DNA of 64,000 nt from NCBI RefSeq assembly GCF_029846715.1, contig NZ_JARVWW010000004.1:124001-188000 (forward strand). Reading direction: 5' to 3'. Below are positions 54,799 to 64,000 of the stretch, one piece after another. How positions within the stretch are numbered: the stretch's first letter is position 1; each line of letters begins with the position of its first letter. The stretch is from Bradyrhizobium nivariense (GTDB taxonomy: Bacteria > Pseudomonadota > Alphaproteobacteria > Rhizobiales > Xanthobacteraceae). The translations under genes and the position numbers were made by a program. A model generated the notes under the pieces. The model saw only the letters and a list, made by a program, of their open reading frames with translations, was not told the DNA's origin and did not search any database.

Positions 54799-55110
54799 TC
54801 AGCCTTCCGACGGCTGCGGGCCGTCATAGCCCTCGATGATGATGAGGTCGGCGATGGAGTGCGGCTGGCGCACCTTGATGTTGGCTTGGTATTCCGGCGA
54901 GTTGTAGCAGGCGATCGCGGTCTCGTAGTCCGGGAATTCGATCACGACGTTGCGGGTGCGGCTGGCGCCTTCGACGGTGGTGAACTTGCCGGCGCGGACC
55001 ACGAAGCGGCCACCCCATTTCTTGAAGATCGGACCGTTGGCGACGGCATAGGGCTTGTAGCCCTCGTCATTGCTCACATCGACGCGCCCGATCCAGTAGC
55101 CTTTTGCCAT
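54799..55110 (-). CDS. DUF1330 family protein
   Basis: This 103-residue dimeric alpha-beta barrel protein begins MAKGYWIGRVDVSNDEGYKP and contains GKFTTVEGASRTRNVVIEFP and YNSPEYQANIKVRQPHSIAD, all typical of DUF1330. Function unknown; ferredoxin-like folds of this kind bind small ligands. It lies just downstream of pyrF on the same strand (21 bp), so it may be co-transcribed. Confidence 0.9.
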   Translation of the reverse strand: MAKGYWIGRVDVSNDEGYKPYAVANGPIFKKWGGRFVVRAGKFTTVEGASRTRNVVIEFPDYETAIACYNSPEYQANIKVRQPHSIADLIIIEGYDGPQPSEG

Positions 55111-55131
55111 TGTCCTTCTCCCTGTTGTTGA

Positions 55132-55842
55132 TTAGCCGAGCGCCTGCGCGATCTCGGCCTGGATGGCGTCCGCGGTCGCCTTGGGCTCGGTAGCTTCGAC
55201 CACCGGCCGTCCGACGACGAGATAGTCGGCGCCAGCCGTGATTGCACGTCCCGGCGTCATGATGCGCTTCTGGTCACCGGTCGCCGCACCCGCCGGCCGG
55301 ATGCCGGGGGTGACGAGGTTCATCTGATGACCGACGATCTTGCGCAGGGCACCCACTTCTTCCGGAGAGCAGACGAGACCGTCGACGCCGAGCACCTGCG
55401 CCTGCTGCGCGCGCGCTTCGACGAGCTCGGAGACGCCGAGCCGGAAGCCTGCCGCGTGCAGATCGTCGTCGTTGTAGGAGGTCAGCACCGTGACGGCGAG
55501 GATCTTGAGGTTGGAGCTGCCGCGGCCTTCGACGGCGCCCTTCATGGTCTGCGGATAAGCATGCACGGTGAGGAAGGTCGCACCCAGCCTGGTGATGCTT
55601 TCGACGCCTTGCGCCACGGTGTTGCCGATGTCGTGCAGCTTGAGATCGAGAAAGATCTTCTTGCCCTTGTCGGCGAGCTTGCCGACCAGCGGCAAGCCGC
55701 CGGCATAAGCGAGCCGATAGCCGATCTTGTAGAAGGTGACGCTATCGCCGAGCCTGTTGACCATCGCTTCCGCGGCATCAACGCTGGGCAGATCGAGCGC
55801 GACGATCAGGCGGTCTTTCGGGGCAATCTCGGCTGGCGTCAT
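55132..55842 (-). CDS. pyrF: Orotidine 5'-phosphate decarboxylase
   Basis: This 236-residue TIM-barrel enzyme makes UMP from OMP. The catalytic Asp-Lys-Asp set lies in [12 protein letters not shown] near 60-71, and the phosphate-binding loop in [20 protein letters not shown] near 200. The start at 55842 follows closely on the FMN reductase stop (6 bp), so these genes form a run on the minus strand with DUF1330. Confidence 0.95.
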   Translation of the reverse strand: MTPAEIAPKDRLIVALDLPSVDAAEAMVNRLGDSVTFYKIGYRLAYAGGLPLVGKLADKGKKIFLDLKLHDIGNTVAQGVESITRLGATFLTVHAYPQTMKGAVEGRGSSNLKILAVTVLTSYNDDDLHAAGFRLGVSELVEARAQQAQVLGVDGLVCSPEEVGALRKIVGHQMNLVTPGIRPAGAATGDQKRIMTPGRAITAGADYLVVGRPVVEATEPKATADAIQAEIAQALG

Positions 55843-55848
55843 GTCACC

Positions 55849-56427
55849 TCACATCATGCGTTGGGAAATGTCGATCAACTGCCGCACCAGCTCCTTCAAC
55901 GCGGCGATATCGCCCTCGTGCTTCAGCCTGTCCATATCGTCATAGGCCTGGTCGGCAAAGGCGAGCGTGAGCTGGCTGGCGATCACATTGGCGTGGCAGG
56001 AGGTCAGGATCAGCCGCAACGCCTGCAGCGCGCGAGCCGCGCCGAGCCGGCTCTGCGAGGCGCCGGCGAGCGCGAACACGCGGTTGCGGAACACCTCGCC
56101 GCGCGGCTCGTGCAGCTCATGCACGCGGCTGACCCAGTCGATCGCGTTCTTCAGCAGCGGCGGCACCGAGGCATTGTATTCGGGCGAGACGATCAGCACG
56201 CCATGATGCGCGCCGATCATGCGCTTGAGATTGATCGCGTGCTTGGGCACACCGGACTTGGCCTGCAGATCGCCATCGTAGATCGGCAGCGGAAAATCGG
56301 CGAGCGAGATGCGGGTGATGTCAACACCGGCCTGGGCGAATTCACAGGCGGCGACCGCGGCCAGCTTCGCATTGTGCGAGCCGGTGCGCAGCGAGCCGGG
56401 AATGACCAGGATTTTGGGTGCGGACAT
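55849..56427 (-). CDS. NADPH-dependent FMN reductase
   Basis: This 192-residue flavodoxin-fold protein has the FMN phosphate-binding loop VIPGSLRTGSHNAKLA near 7-22 and VSPEYNASVPPLLKNAIDWV near 78-97. Such reductases supply reduced FMN or reduce quinones and chromate. The start at 56427 (MSAPKILVIPG) is chosen over one 39 bp upstream. It overlaps no neighbour but precedes pyrF by 6 bp. Confidence 0.92.
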   Translation of the reverse strand: MSAPKILVIPGSLRTGSHNAKLAAVAACEFAQAGVDITRISLADFPLPIYDGDLQAKSGVPKHAINLKRMIGAHHGVLIVSPEYNASVPPLLKNAIDWVSRVHELHEPRGEVFRNRVFALAGASQSRLGAARALQALRLILTSCHANVIASQLTLAFADQAYDDMDRLKHEGDIAALKELVRQLIDISQRMM

Positions 56428-56484
56428 CCGCTTCCATGCGTTCGGCGAAACGAGTCCGCCACGCAAAGAGGGATGCCGGCGGAA

Positions 56485-57084
56485 TTAGTCCTTGCGATAC
56501 ACCCAGACGCGGGCCGGCGGAAGGTTCATCCAGATCCGCTCCGAGGCCTCTGTGGACACACCGGGCAGCGATTTCGGAATCGGCGGCACCACCGCATAGG
56601 TGAACTGCACGAAGGGCGCCCCGGGCGCGAGCGCCGTGAAGGCGTCGCGGACGAGCCGCAGCCGCGTCAGCATCGGTTTTGTGACCAGCGGCAGGCCCGA
56701 GACGACAGCGGAGGCCGGCGCGCTCAAGACGTTCCAGAGCGTGTCGCGCAGGCGATAGGCATCGCCCTGCACCACCTTGGCCTGCGGATAGCGGTCGCGC
56801 AGCAGGGCGCAGAAACCGGGATTGTATTCGACCAGGACGAGGCGCTTCTGGTCGACGCCGCGCTCGACCAGGGCCGAGGTGATGGCACCAGTGCCGGGCC
56901 CAAGCTCGACCACCGGCGCGTCCGAATTGATTTCGACGTAACGGGCCATGGTCCGAGCCAGCAGCTTGCCCGACGGCATCACCGCGCCCATGTGGAGGGG
57001 CTTTTCGATCCATGACCGGAGAAAACGCACCTCGTCATCGAGACGGGGCTTCTTCAACGCACGCGCGGACGATGGCAATGGCAT
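56485..57084 (-). CDS. SAM-dependent methyltransferase, PmtA-like
   Basis: This 199-residue protein has the SAM-binding motif VVELGPGTGAITSAL near 58-72, preceded by LHMGAVMPSGKLLARTMARY, as in rhizobial phospholipid N-methyltransferase PmtA, which turns phosphatidylethanolamine into methylated forms and phosphatidylcholine. The same core is shared with rRNA adenine dimethylases, so the lipid role is inferred. Length fits PmtA (about 199 residues). It is the last gene on the minus strand before dnaJ. Confidence 0.8.
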   Translation of the reverse strand: MPLPSSARALKKPRLDDEVRFLRSWIEKPLHMGAVMPSGKLLARTMARYVEINSDAPVVELGPGTGAITSALVERGVDQKRLVLVEYNPGFCALLRDRYPQAKVVQGDAYRLRDTLWNVLSAPASAVVSGLPLVTKPMLTRLRLVRDAFTALAPGAPFVQFTYAVVPPIPKSLPGVSTEASERIWMNLPPARVWVYRKD

Positions 57085-57172
57085 GTCGGGACCGGACGGG
57101 ACCGCGTGACCGCGGCGTGTCAGAAAATGGTCACAAAGAGGTATAGGCCGAAGGCGGTACGGTCAAGCCGGG

Positions 57173-58306
57173 TCAATTCGCCCGATTACCGAAGAAATCC
57201 TTGACCTTGGTGAAGAAGCCCTCGGATTCCGGCTGGGTGTTGCCGGAGGAGAGCTTTTCGAACTCGGCCAGCAATTCCTGCTGCTTCTTGGTGAGATTTT
57301 GCGGGGTCTCGACCACGACCTGGACATACATGTCGCCCGTCTGGCGCGAGCGCAGCACCGGCATGCCTTTTGATGCAATGCGGAATCGACGGTTGGACTG
57401 GGTCCCGGGAGGCACCTTCACCTTGGCCTTGCCCTTCTCGATGGTCGGCACCTCGAATTCGCCGCCAAGCGCCGCCGTCACCATCGAGATCGGCACACGG
57501 CAATGCAGATCGGCGCCGTCGCGCTGGAAGAACTGGTGCTGGGCCAGCGACAGGAAGATGTAGAGATCGCCGGGCGGGCCACCGCGGACCCCGGCCTCGC
57601 CCTCGCCGGCGAGCCTGATCCTGGTGCCGTCCTCGACGCCCGGGGGAATGTTGACCGACAGCGTCCGCTCGCGGGTGACACGCCCCTGACCCGAGCAGGA
57701 CGGGCAGGCGTCCTCGATCATCTGGCCGCGGCCCTGGCAGCCCGGACAGGTCCGTTCCAGCGTGAAGAAGCCCTGCGACTGCCGCACGCGTCCGGCGCCG
57801 CCGCAGGTCGAGCAGGTCTTCGGCTTGGTGCCGGCCTTGGCGCCGATGCCCGAACAGGCCTCGCAGGTGACCGAGACCGGGATCTCGATCTGCGCGGTTT
57901 TGCCGCCAAAAGCTTCCTCGAGCGTGATTTCCATGTTGTAGCGCAGATCGGCGCCGCGCTCGCGGCCGCCGCGGCCGCCGCGCTGTCCGGCCATGCCGAA
58001 CAAATCTTCGAAAATGTCGGAGAACGAGGAGGCGAAGCCCGCGCCGAAACCGGCGCCGCCACCGCCACCCTGCTCGAAGGCGGCATGGCCGTAACGGTCA
58101 TAGGCGGCCCGCTTGTCCTTGTCTTTCAGGACCTCGTAAGCCTCGTTGATTTCCTTGAACTTGACTTCGCTGGTGTCGTCCCCGGGATTGCGGTCTGGGT
58201 GAAACTTCATCGCCAGCTTGCGGAACGACGATTTCAGGACGGAATCGTCGGCATTGCGTTCGACTTCGAGGGTTTCGTAATAGCAGCGCTTGGTGGACGT
58301 GGACAT
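57173..58306 (-). CDS. dnaJ: Chaperone DnaJ
   Basis: This 377-residue co-chaperone has the J domain (about 1-73, HPD at 36-38), a Gly/Phe-rich linker (about 77-105), the zinc domain with four CxxCxGxG units ([32 protein letters not shown]) and the C-terminal substrate-binding part. It stimulates the ATPase of DnaK. The distance to dnaK is 260 bp with an inverted repeat (58493-58517) between, so it may have partial termination or its own start. Confidence 0.97.
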   Translation of the reverse strand: MSTSTKRCYYETLEVERNADDSVLKSSFRKLAMKFHPDRNPGDDTSEVKFKEINEAYEVLKDKDKRAAYDRYGHAAFEQGGGGGAGFGAGFASSFSDIFEDLFGMAGQRGGRGGRERGADLRYNMEITLEEAFGGKTAQIEIPVSVTCEACSGIGAKAGTKPKTCSTCGGAGRVRQSQGFFTLERTCPGCQGRGQMIEDACPSCSGQGRVTRERTLSVNIPPGVEDGTRIRLAGEGEAGVRGGPPGDLYIFLSLAQHQFFQRDGADLHCRVPISMVTAALGGEFEVPTIEKGKAKVKVPPGTQSNRRFRIASKGMPVLRSRQTGDMYVQVVVETPQNLTKKQQELLAEFEKLSSGNTQPESEGFFTKVKDFFGNRAN

Positions 58307-58492
58307 GATGAACTCGGTCTATCCGATCGCGTTTCAAGTCGGAGCGAAGCAACGTCGCCATGCGACGATATAAGCGCTCCCACGCCTTGCGGCAGAGGGC
58401 AGCATGGCGGCGTTCAGCATAGCGGCTGGGAATTGATCGATCGTAACGGGGCCGATTTTAACAGAGCCTTGGCCCGTCGAGCCCGACACGAT

Positions 58493-58517
58493 GGCCTCCC
58501 CCGCGAGGGAGGAGGCC
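58493..58517. terminator. Hairpin in the dnaK-dnaJ spacer
   Basis: GGCCTCC..GGAGGCC arms enclose CCCGCGAGGGA in the 260-bp spacer after the dnaK stop. No T-tract follows on the minus strand, so it is more likely an RNA stability or attenuation hairpin than a full terminator. Confidence 0.45.
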
Positions 58518-58566
58518 GTTGGCGCGTGTGGGGTCCAAGCCGTCCGCATCATCACCCTCGCGGGGT

Positions 58567-60468
<1,902 letters not shown>

Positions 60469-60573
60469 GGTCCTGATATCCTTGTTTTTGCGGCAGGCTG
60501 GTTGGGCCCAGAAGGCACCCGAACCGAAACCCCCTAAGATCAAACATTCGCGATATTGCGATGGTTGGGGGTC

Positions 60574-60601
60574 ATATAGGAGGGGGGGAGGGGCCCGCAA
60601 G
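60574..60601 (-). promoter_or_regulatory. RpoH (sigma-32) promoter of dnaK
   Basis: On the minus strand CTTG is followed by a 17-bp C-rich spacer and CCTATATG, the alphaproteobacterial heat-shock consensus CTTG-N17-CyTATnT. Transcription would start near 60566, leaving an untranslated leader of about 100 nt. No CIRCE element was found before dnaK. The rest of the 395-bp gap between dnaK and 60864 shows no gene. Confidence 0.75.
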
Positions 60602-60863
60602 GACCGAACGCAAGTTTCGGCCGTGAAAACATTGGGTTTTGGAAGATCATATCCGGGCTGAACCGCCCTTGCGGGTGAGAAATTATTAACAGGTTCGACG
60701 ATCGGCCGGCATCCGCCACCGCGTTCCGCCCCGCCCTGTTGCGGCAAGACCAAACCCGCTAAAAGTCGGGCAGCCGACCGGCCTCGTATCGGGCTGCCTC
60801 GCGCGACAAAGCGCCCGGTCGCCGACCATCGAACGGCCTCAATGTGAACCAATCAGAGTGCCC

Positions 60864-61805
60864 ATGAAGCTGATCCGCCCCCTCGCCGCGCTCGCCCTCC
60901 TCGTCGCCTCCGCGCTTCCGGCTCTGGCTGCCGACGCGGTTTTCCCGCCTGGCTTGCGCCTCGGCATGGTGCCGTTGATCGGCCTCAACACAGCCAAGAC
61001 CTTTCCCGGCTTCGAGAGCGAGGACGGCAGCGTCAAGGTGCTGATCACCGAGCTGCCGCCGGCAGCCTATGGCGAGGTCGTGAGCGCCTTCAATTCCAAT
61101 CCGGTCGGAGCCAACGGCGTCAAGCAGGACAAGATCGAGACGCCCGCAGGCCTGGCCTATTTCACCACCGAAAGCGGCAAGGCCGGCGATACCCCGGTGA
61201 AGCGCTATTCGATGATCGTCCCGGGCGCCGGCTTCTCCGGCTATGTCGCGGTGCAGATTCCGGAGAATGCGACCAAGATTTACACCGACGAGGCGGTGCG
61301 GCAGATGTTTGCGAGCGTCGCCACCCGCAAGCAGGTCTCAGCCGACGAGCAGATCGCGCTGATGCCGTTCAAGATCACCGATCTCGCCGACTTCAAGGAC
61401 GTCCGCACGCTGGCGCCGGGCTCGAGCATCATCCTGGCCGACGGCGACGAGAGCACAGGCTATGAATCGAAGCCGTTCATGATCCTCGGCGTGATCGGCG
61501 CCACCCCGCAGCAGGCCGACGACCGCGCCCGCTTCGCCCAGGAGGCGGCGCTCCAGATCCCCGGCGTGCGCGAAGCGCGCGTCACCATGTCCGAGCCGAT
61601 CCGCATCAACGGCCAGCAGGGTTTCGAGACCCGGATCGACGGCGTTAGCGGCAAGGACAAGACGGCGGTGACCGTGGTGCAGTGGATCCGCTTCTCAAGC
61701 GGTGGCGCCTCGCTGCGCATCATCGCCAGCGCCCCGCGCGAGCAGTGGTCGCCCGCCTTCACCCGCTTCCGCGCGGTGCGCGACGGCATCCAGCCGAAGG
61801 GCTAG
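60864..61805 (+). CDS. Exported protein of unknown function, 313 residues
   Basis: A signal peptide (about 1-22, LIRPLAALALLVASALPALA) is followed by a mature part with GLRLGMVPLIGLNTAKTFPG, AGFSGYVAVQIPENATKIYT and AQEAALQIPGVREARVTMSE. A second half with ARVTMSEPIRINGQQGFETR and WIRFSSGGASLRIIASAPRE looks like a repeat of a beta-rich module. No named domain is recognised. It is divergent from dnaK. A GTG at 60858 is an alternative start; the ATG at 60864 suits the signal peptide. Confidence 0.75.
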   Translation: MKLIRPLAALALLVASALPALAADAVFPPGLRLGMVPLIGLNTAKTFPGFESEDGSVKVLITELPPAAYGEVVSAFNSNPVGANGVKQDKIETPAGLAYFTTESGKAGDTPVKRYSMIVPGAGFSGYVAVQIPENATKIYTDEAVRQMFASVATRKQVSADEQIALMPFKITDLADFKDVRTLAPGSSIILADGDESTGYESKPFMILGVIGATPQQADDRARFAQEAALQIPGVREARVTMSEPIRINGQQGFETRIDGVSGKDKTAVTVVQWIRFSSGGASLRIIASAPREQWSPAFTRFRAVRDGIQPKG

Positions 61806-61816
61806 CCCGACACTCG

Positions 61817-61855
61817 GCGTCGTCCCGGCGAAGGCCGGCCTACGCCGGGACGACA
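61817..61855. repeat. Palindromic repeat after the exported protein gene
   Basis: GTCGTCCCGGCG and CGCCGGGACGAC are inverted arms in the spacer before the nicotinamidase gene. It resembles the dispersed repeats of this group and could act as a terminator, though no T-run follows. Confidence 0.6.
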
Positions 61856-61974
61856 ATGATATCGGGTCAGCAGCCCGGCCACTCGCCAGAACCGGCTGCA
61901 TTTTCGGGCTTCTGTTCGTACCCAAGCGGAACTAGGCTTCACCTCCGTTGGATCACCCTGAGGGGAGGCGAATG

Positions 61975-62697
61975 ATGCTGGATCGGCGATATATCTTGGC
62001 GGCGCTTGGAACGACGGCGCTCGCGACCCTCGCTCCAACCGCGCTCTTTGCAGCGGCATCGATCAAGCCGGACGATGCGTCCGTGCTGCTCGTGATCGAC
62101 GTGCAGAACTGCTTCCTGCCCGGCGGCAGCCTCGCCGTGAAGGAAGGCGAGCAGGTGGTGCCCGTCATCAACAAGATGGCCAAAGCGTTTTCGAATGTGG
62201 TGATGACGCAGGACTGGCACACGCCCGGTCACGTCTCGTTCGCGTCGGTGCATTCCGGCAAGAAACCGTTCGAGACCGTCGATCTTCCCTACGGCAAGCA
62301 GGTGCTGTGGCCGGACCATTGCGTGCAGGGCACCGACGGTGCCGCGCTGTCGAAGGATCTTGCGATCCCGCACGCCGAGCTCATCATCCGCAAGGGTTTC
62401 CACAAGGACGTCGACAGCTATTCGGCTTTCCTCGAAGCCGACGGCAAGACCTCGACCGGCCTTGCCGGCTATCTGAAGGCGCGCAAGATCAAGCGCGTCT
62501 TCGTCGCGGGGCTGGCGACAGATTTTTGCGTGGCCTGGACCGCGCTCGACGCCCGCAAGGCGGGCTTCGAGGTCTATGTGGTGGAAGACGCCTGCCGCGG
62601 CATCGACAATCAGGGTTCGCTCGCAAAAGCCTGGGCCGATATGGCCAAGGCCGGCGTGAAGCGGATTCAGTCTGCGGATATCGCGGCGAGCGCGTAG
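61975..62697 (+). CDS. Nicotinamidase with an export signal
   Basis: This 240-residue isochorismatase-fold enzyme turns nicotinamide into nicotinate. The triad is D42 (VIDVQN), K140 (IIRKGF) and C185 (ATDFCV), with a cis-peptide region and metal ligands D80, H82 and H86 (DWHTPGH). Residues 1-28 (LDRRYILAALGTTALATLAP) look like an export signal with an Arg pair (Tat-like). Cytoplasmic PncA has no such leader. The ATG at 61975 follows GGAGG at a good distance. No NAD salvage partner genes are near. Confidence 0.88.
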   Translation: MLDRRYILAALGTTALATLAPTALFAAASIKPDDASVLLVIDVQNCFLPGGSLAVKEGEQVVPVINKMAKAFSNVVMTQDWHTPGHVSFASVHSGKKPFETVDLPYGKQVLWPDHCVQGTDGAALSKDLAIPHAELIIRKGFHKDVDSYSAFLEADGKTSTGLAGYLKARKIKRVFVAGLATDFCVAWTALDARKAGFEVYVVEDACRGIDNQGSLAKAWADMAKAGVKRIQSADIAASA

Positions 62698-62715
62698 GCG
62701 CGGCGAAAAACTGCA

Positions 62716-62768
62716 AGACCCTCATCCCGAGGAGCGCGCTTCTTCGCGCGCGTCCTCACCATGAGGAT
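62716..62768. repeat. Shortened dispersed repeat (family D), copy 3
   Basis: CCCTCATCCCGAGGAGCGCG, a GCGCGCTTCTTCGCGCGCG hairpin and CCTCACCATGAGG form a short mirror-like unit between two convergent genes (nicotinamidase and grpE). It may serve as a two-way terminator. Confidence 0.75.
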
Positions 62769-62774
62769 TGAGAG

Positions 62775-63380
62775 CTACACCGGCTCGTTGCTGTTGGCGG
62801 CGGGTGCGGCCTTGGCGCCGCCCTTGGCGACACCGACCAAAGCGGGACGCAGCACGCGCTCGCCGATGGTGTAGCCGGCCTGCATGACCTGCACGACGGT
62901 GCCCGGGGGCACCGACGCATCAGGCACCTCAAACATCGCCTGCTGGAAGTTCGGGTCGAACTTCTGGCCCGAGGGGTCGAATTTCTTCACGCCGTGTTTT
63001 TCCAGCGCGTTGAGCAGCGAGCGCTCGGTCAGCTCGACGCCCTCGATCAGCGAGGCCAGGCCGGGATCAGCCGCCGCACGGGCTTCGGCCGGAACGGCAT
63101 CGAGCGCGCGCTGCAGGTTGTCGGCGATGTCGAGCACGTCGCGGGCAAAGCCGGTGATGCCGTAGAGACGGGCGTCAGCGACCTCCTTGGTGGTCCGCTT
63201 GCGCAGGTTCTCCATCTCCGCCAGCGTCCGCAGCATGCGGTCGCGCGCCTCGGCGACTTCCTTCTGCAACACCTCGACCGAGCCCGGCTCCGGATCGTCG
63301 GGCATGATGTAGGGTTTTGACACCACGGGCTCGCCGGCCGCAGCAGTCGTGTCTTCGGGTTGCCGGTCTCGATCGGTCAT
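62775..63380 (-). CDS. grpE: Nucleotide exchange factor GrpE
   Basis: This 201-residue factor releases ADP from DnaK. It has a disordered N-terminus, a long coiled-coil (about 35-80, [20 protein letters not shown]), and a C-terminal beta-domain with [20 protein letters not shown] and [19 protein letters not shown]. It follows hrcA on the same strand with a 96-bp gap, the usual hrcA-grpE order. A CTTG at about 63450 with a loose CGATAT may be an RpoH site, but it is weak. Confidence 0.97.
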   Translation of the reverse strand: MTDRDRQPEDTTAAAGEPVVSKPYIMPDDPEPGSVEVLQKEVAEARDRMLRTLAEMENLRKRTTKEVADARLYGITGFARDVLDIADNLQRALDAVPAEARAAADPGLASLIEGVELTERSLLNALEKHGVKKFDPSGQKFDPNFQQAMFEVPDASVPPGTVVQVMQAGYTIGERVLRPALVGVAKGGAKAAPAANSNEPV

Positions 63381-63476
63381 CGGCTCTCTTTTCGCATTCG
63401 TCTCAGGGGGTTTCTGGCCCGGATATCGTGCTTCGGGCGCCGAAAATCAAGCGCCCGTGATCGGGGGAAACGCCGG

Positions 63477-64000
63477 TCAGCCCCCCAGAAGCTGGCTGAC
63501 GATGCGGGCCGCGTAATCCACGGTCGGGATCACGCGGGCATAATTCAGCCGCGTCGGCCCGATTACGCCCAAAACGCCGACGATATGGCCGGCGGCATCC
63601 CGATAGGGCGAGATGATGGTGGACGAGCCCGACAGCGAGAACAGCTTGTTCTCACTGCCGATGAAGATCCGCACGCCTTCCGCGGTCTCTGCCCGGCCGA
63701 GCAGGTCGATCACGCCGCGCTTGGTTTCGAGATCGTCGAACAGCAGGCGAACGCGCTCCAGATCGTCCAGCGCATGCAAATCTTCGAGCAAATTGGCGTG
63801 GCCGCGGACGATGAGCTGGCGGTCCTCGTTCTCGCCGCCGGACCAGTTGGCGATACCGGCGGAAATCACCTTTTGCGTGAGCTGATCGAGCTCGGCACGG
63901 GCCTCTCCGAGTGCGGTCTCGAGCTCGAGCCGCGCCTCGGCCAAGGTCCGGCCGCGGATTCGCGCATTGAGGAAATTGCCGGCCTCGGTGAGTGCCGAGG
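63477..64000 (-). CDS. hrcA: Heat-inducible repressor HrcA, 5' end outside window
   Basis: The C-terminal 174 residues are visible: [40 protein letters not shown] and [20 protein letters not shown], all typical of HrcA, the repressor that binds CIRCE at groESL and other chaperone genes. The winged-helix DNA-binding part lies beyond position 64000. The listed TTG at 63944 is internal, since the frame stays open to the window edge. The target CIRCE sites are not in this window. Confidence 0.93.
   Translation of the reverse strand, partial: SALTEAGNFLNARIRGRTLAEARLELETALGEARAELDQLTQKVISAGIANWSGGENEDRQLIVRGHANLLEDLHALDDLERVRLLFDDLETKRGVIDLLGRAETAEGVRIFIGSENKLFSLSGSSTIISPYRDAAGHIVGVLGVIGPTRLNYARVIPTVDYAARIVSQLLGG

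Noticed and set aside
55327..57015. Plus-strand frame (562 residues) across pyrF, the FMN reductase and the methyltransferase
   Set aside because: It spans three well-conserved minus-strand genes and has no family pattern.
60469..60863. CIRCE element before dnaK
   Set aside because: No TTAGCACTC-N9-GAGTGCTAA-like dyad is present; only an RpoH-type promoter is seen.

Overview
The window is about 64 kb of ordinary chromosome from an alphaproteobacterium of the Bradyrhizobium type (Nitrobacteraceae). This is inferred from the high GC content, the gene order lptC-lptA-lptB-rpoN-hpf-ptsN, an hsp20 gene behind a ROSE-like RNA thermometer followed by a DUF1150 gene, the hrcA-grpE / dnaK-dnaJ arrangement with an RpoH-type promoter, and many short GC-rich dispersed repeats of the kind common in this group. 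I see no rRNA, CRISPR array, prophage or intact insertion sequence. One tRNA gene, tRNA-Leu(CAG), is present.

Layout. 1-746: 3' part of a class III CoA-transferase. 1149-5342: a complete ugpBAEC-like glycerol-3-phosphate ABC importer behind a probable PHO box. 5530-6375: a heat-shock unit (ROSE-like leader, hsp20, DUF1150). 6699-13287 (minus): ptsN, hpf, rpoN, lptB, lptA, lptC and an RNase D-like exonuclease. 13407-16582 (minus): two translationally coupled membrane proteins, one resembling the Alg9/GPI mannosyltransferase family GT22. 16678-17961: remains of two toxin-antitoxin modules and the tRNA-Leu gene. 18111-24384: an NDUFA9-like protein, uppP, a GST, queG, a thioesterase-like protein, an NTF2-like protein and an alpha/beta hydrolase. 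24632-31529: infC (with an AUU start), rpmI, rplT, pheS and pheT; small secreted proteins and a DUF559 endonuclease-like gene are interspersed. 31586-35097: a TauE/SafE permease, a Tat-exported amine oxidase and a YiiX-like cysteine hydrolase. 35120-38516: a csoR/copA copper module with a shared operator, then an isolated nikR. 38720-43626: a probable catabolic unit of HMG-CoA lyase, CoA-transferase, a divergent LysR regulator and an MFS carrier. 43671-46755: a kumamolisin-like S53 peptidase divergent from a nucleoside-phosphorylase-like protein. 47020-50521: a CysZ/EI24-like protein and an EmrAB-type efflux pair. 50607-57084: nth, DUF2244, an Ada-like alkyltransferase, gpmA, dapB, DUF1330, pyrF, an FMN reductase and a PmtA-like methyltransferase. 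57173-64000: dnaJ, dnaK, an exported protein of unknown function, an exported nicotinamidase, grpE and the 3' part of hrcA.

How the parts work together. Three stress or nutrient circuits can be read from regulatory DNA next to genes: phosphate (PHO box to ugp), heat (RpoH-type promoter to dnaK; ROSE-like hairpin to hsp20) and copper (CsoR palindrome between csoR and copA). The lpt-rpoN-hpf-ptsN cluster joins LPS export to sigma-54 and nitrogen-PTS functions. The least explained parts are the S53 peptidase/phosphorylase pair, the DUF559 gene coupled to pheT, and the GT22-like mannosyltransferase operon. None of these can be shown to be a new system from sequence reading alone.
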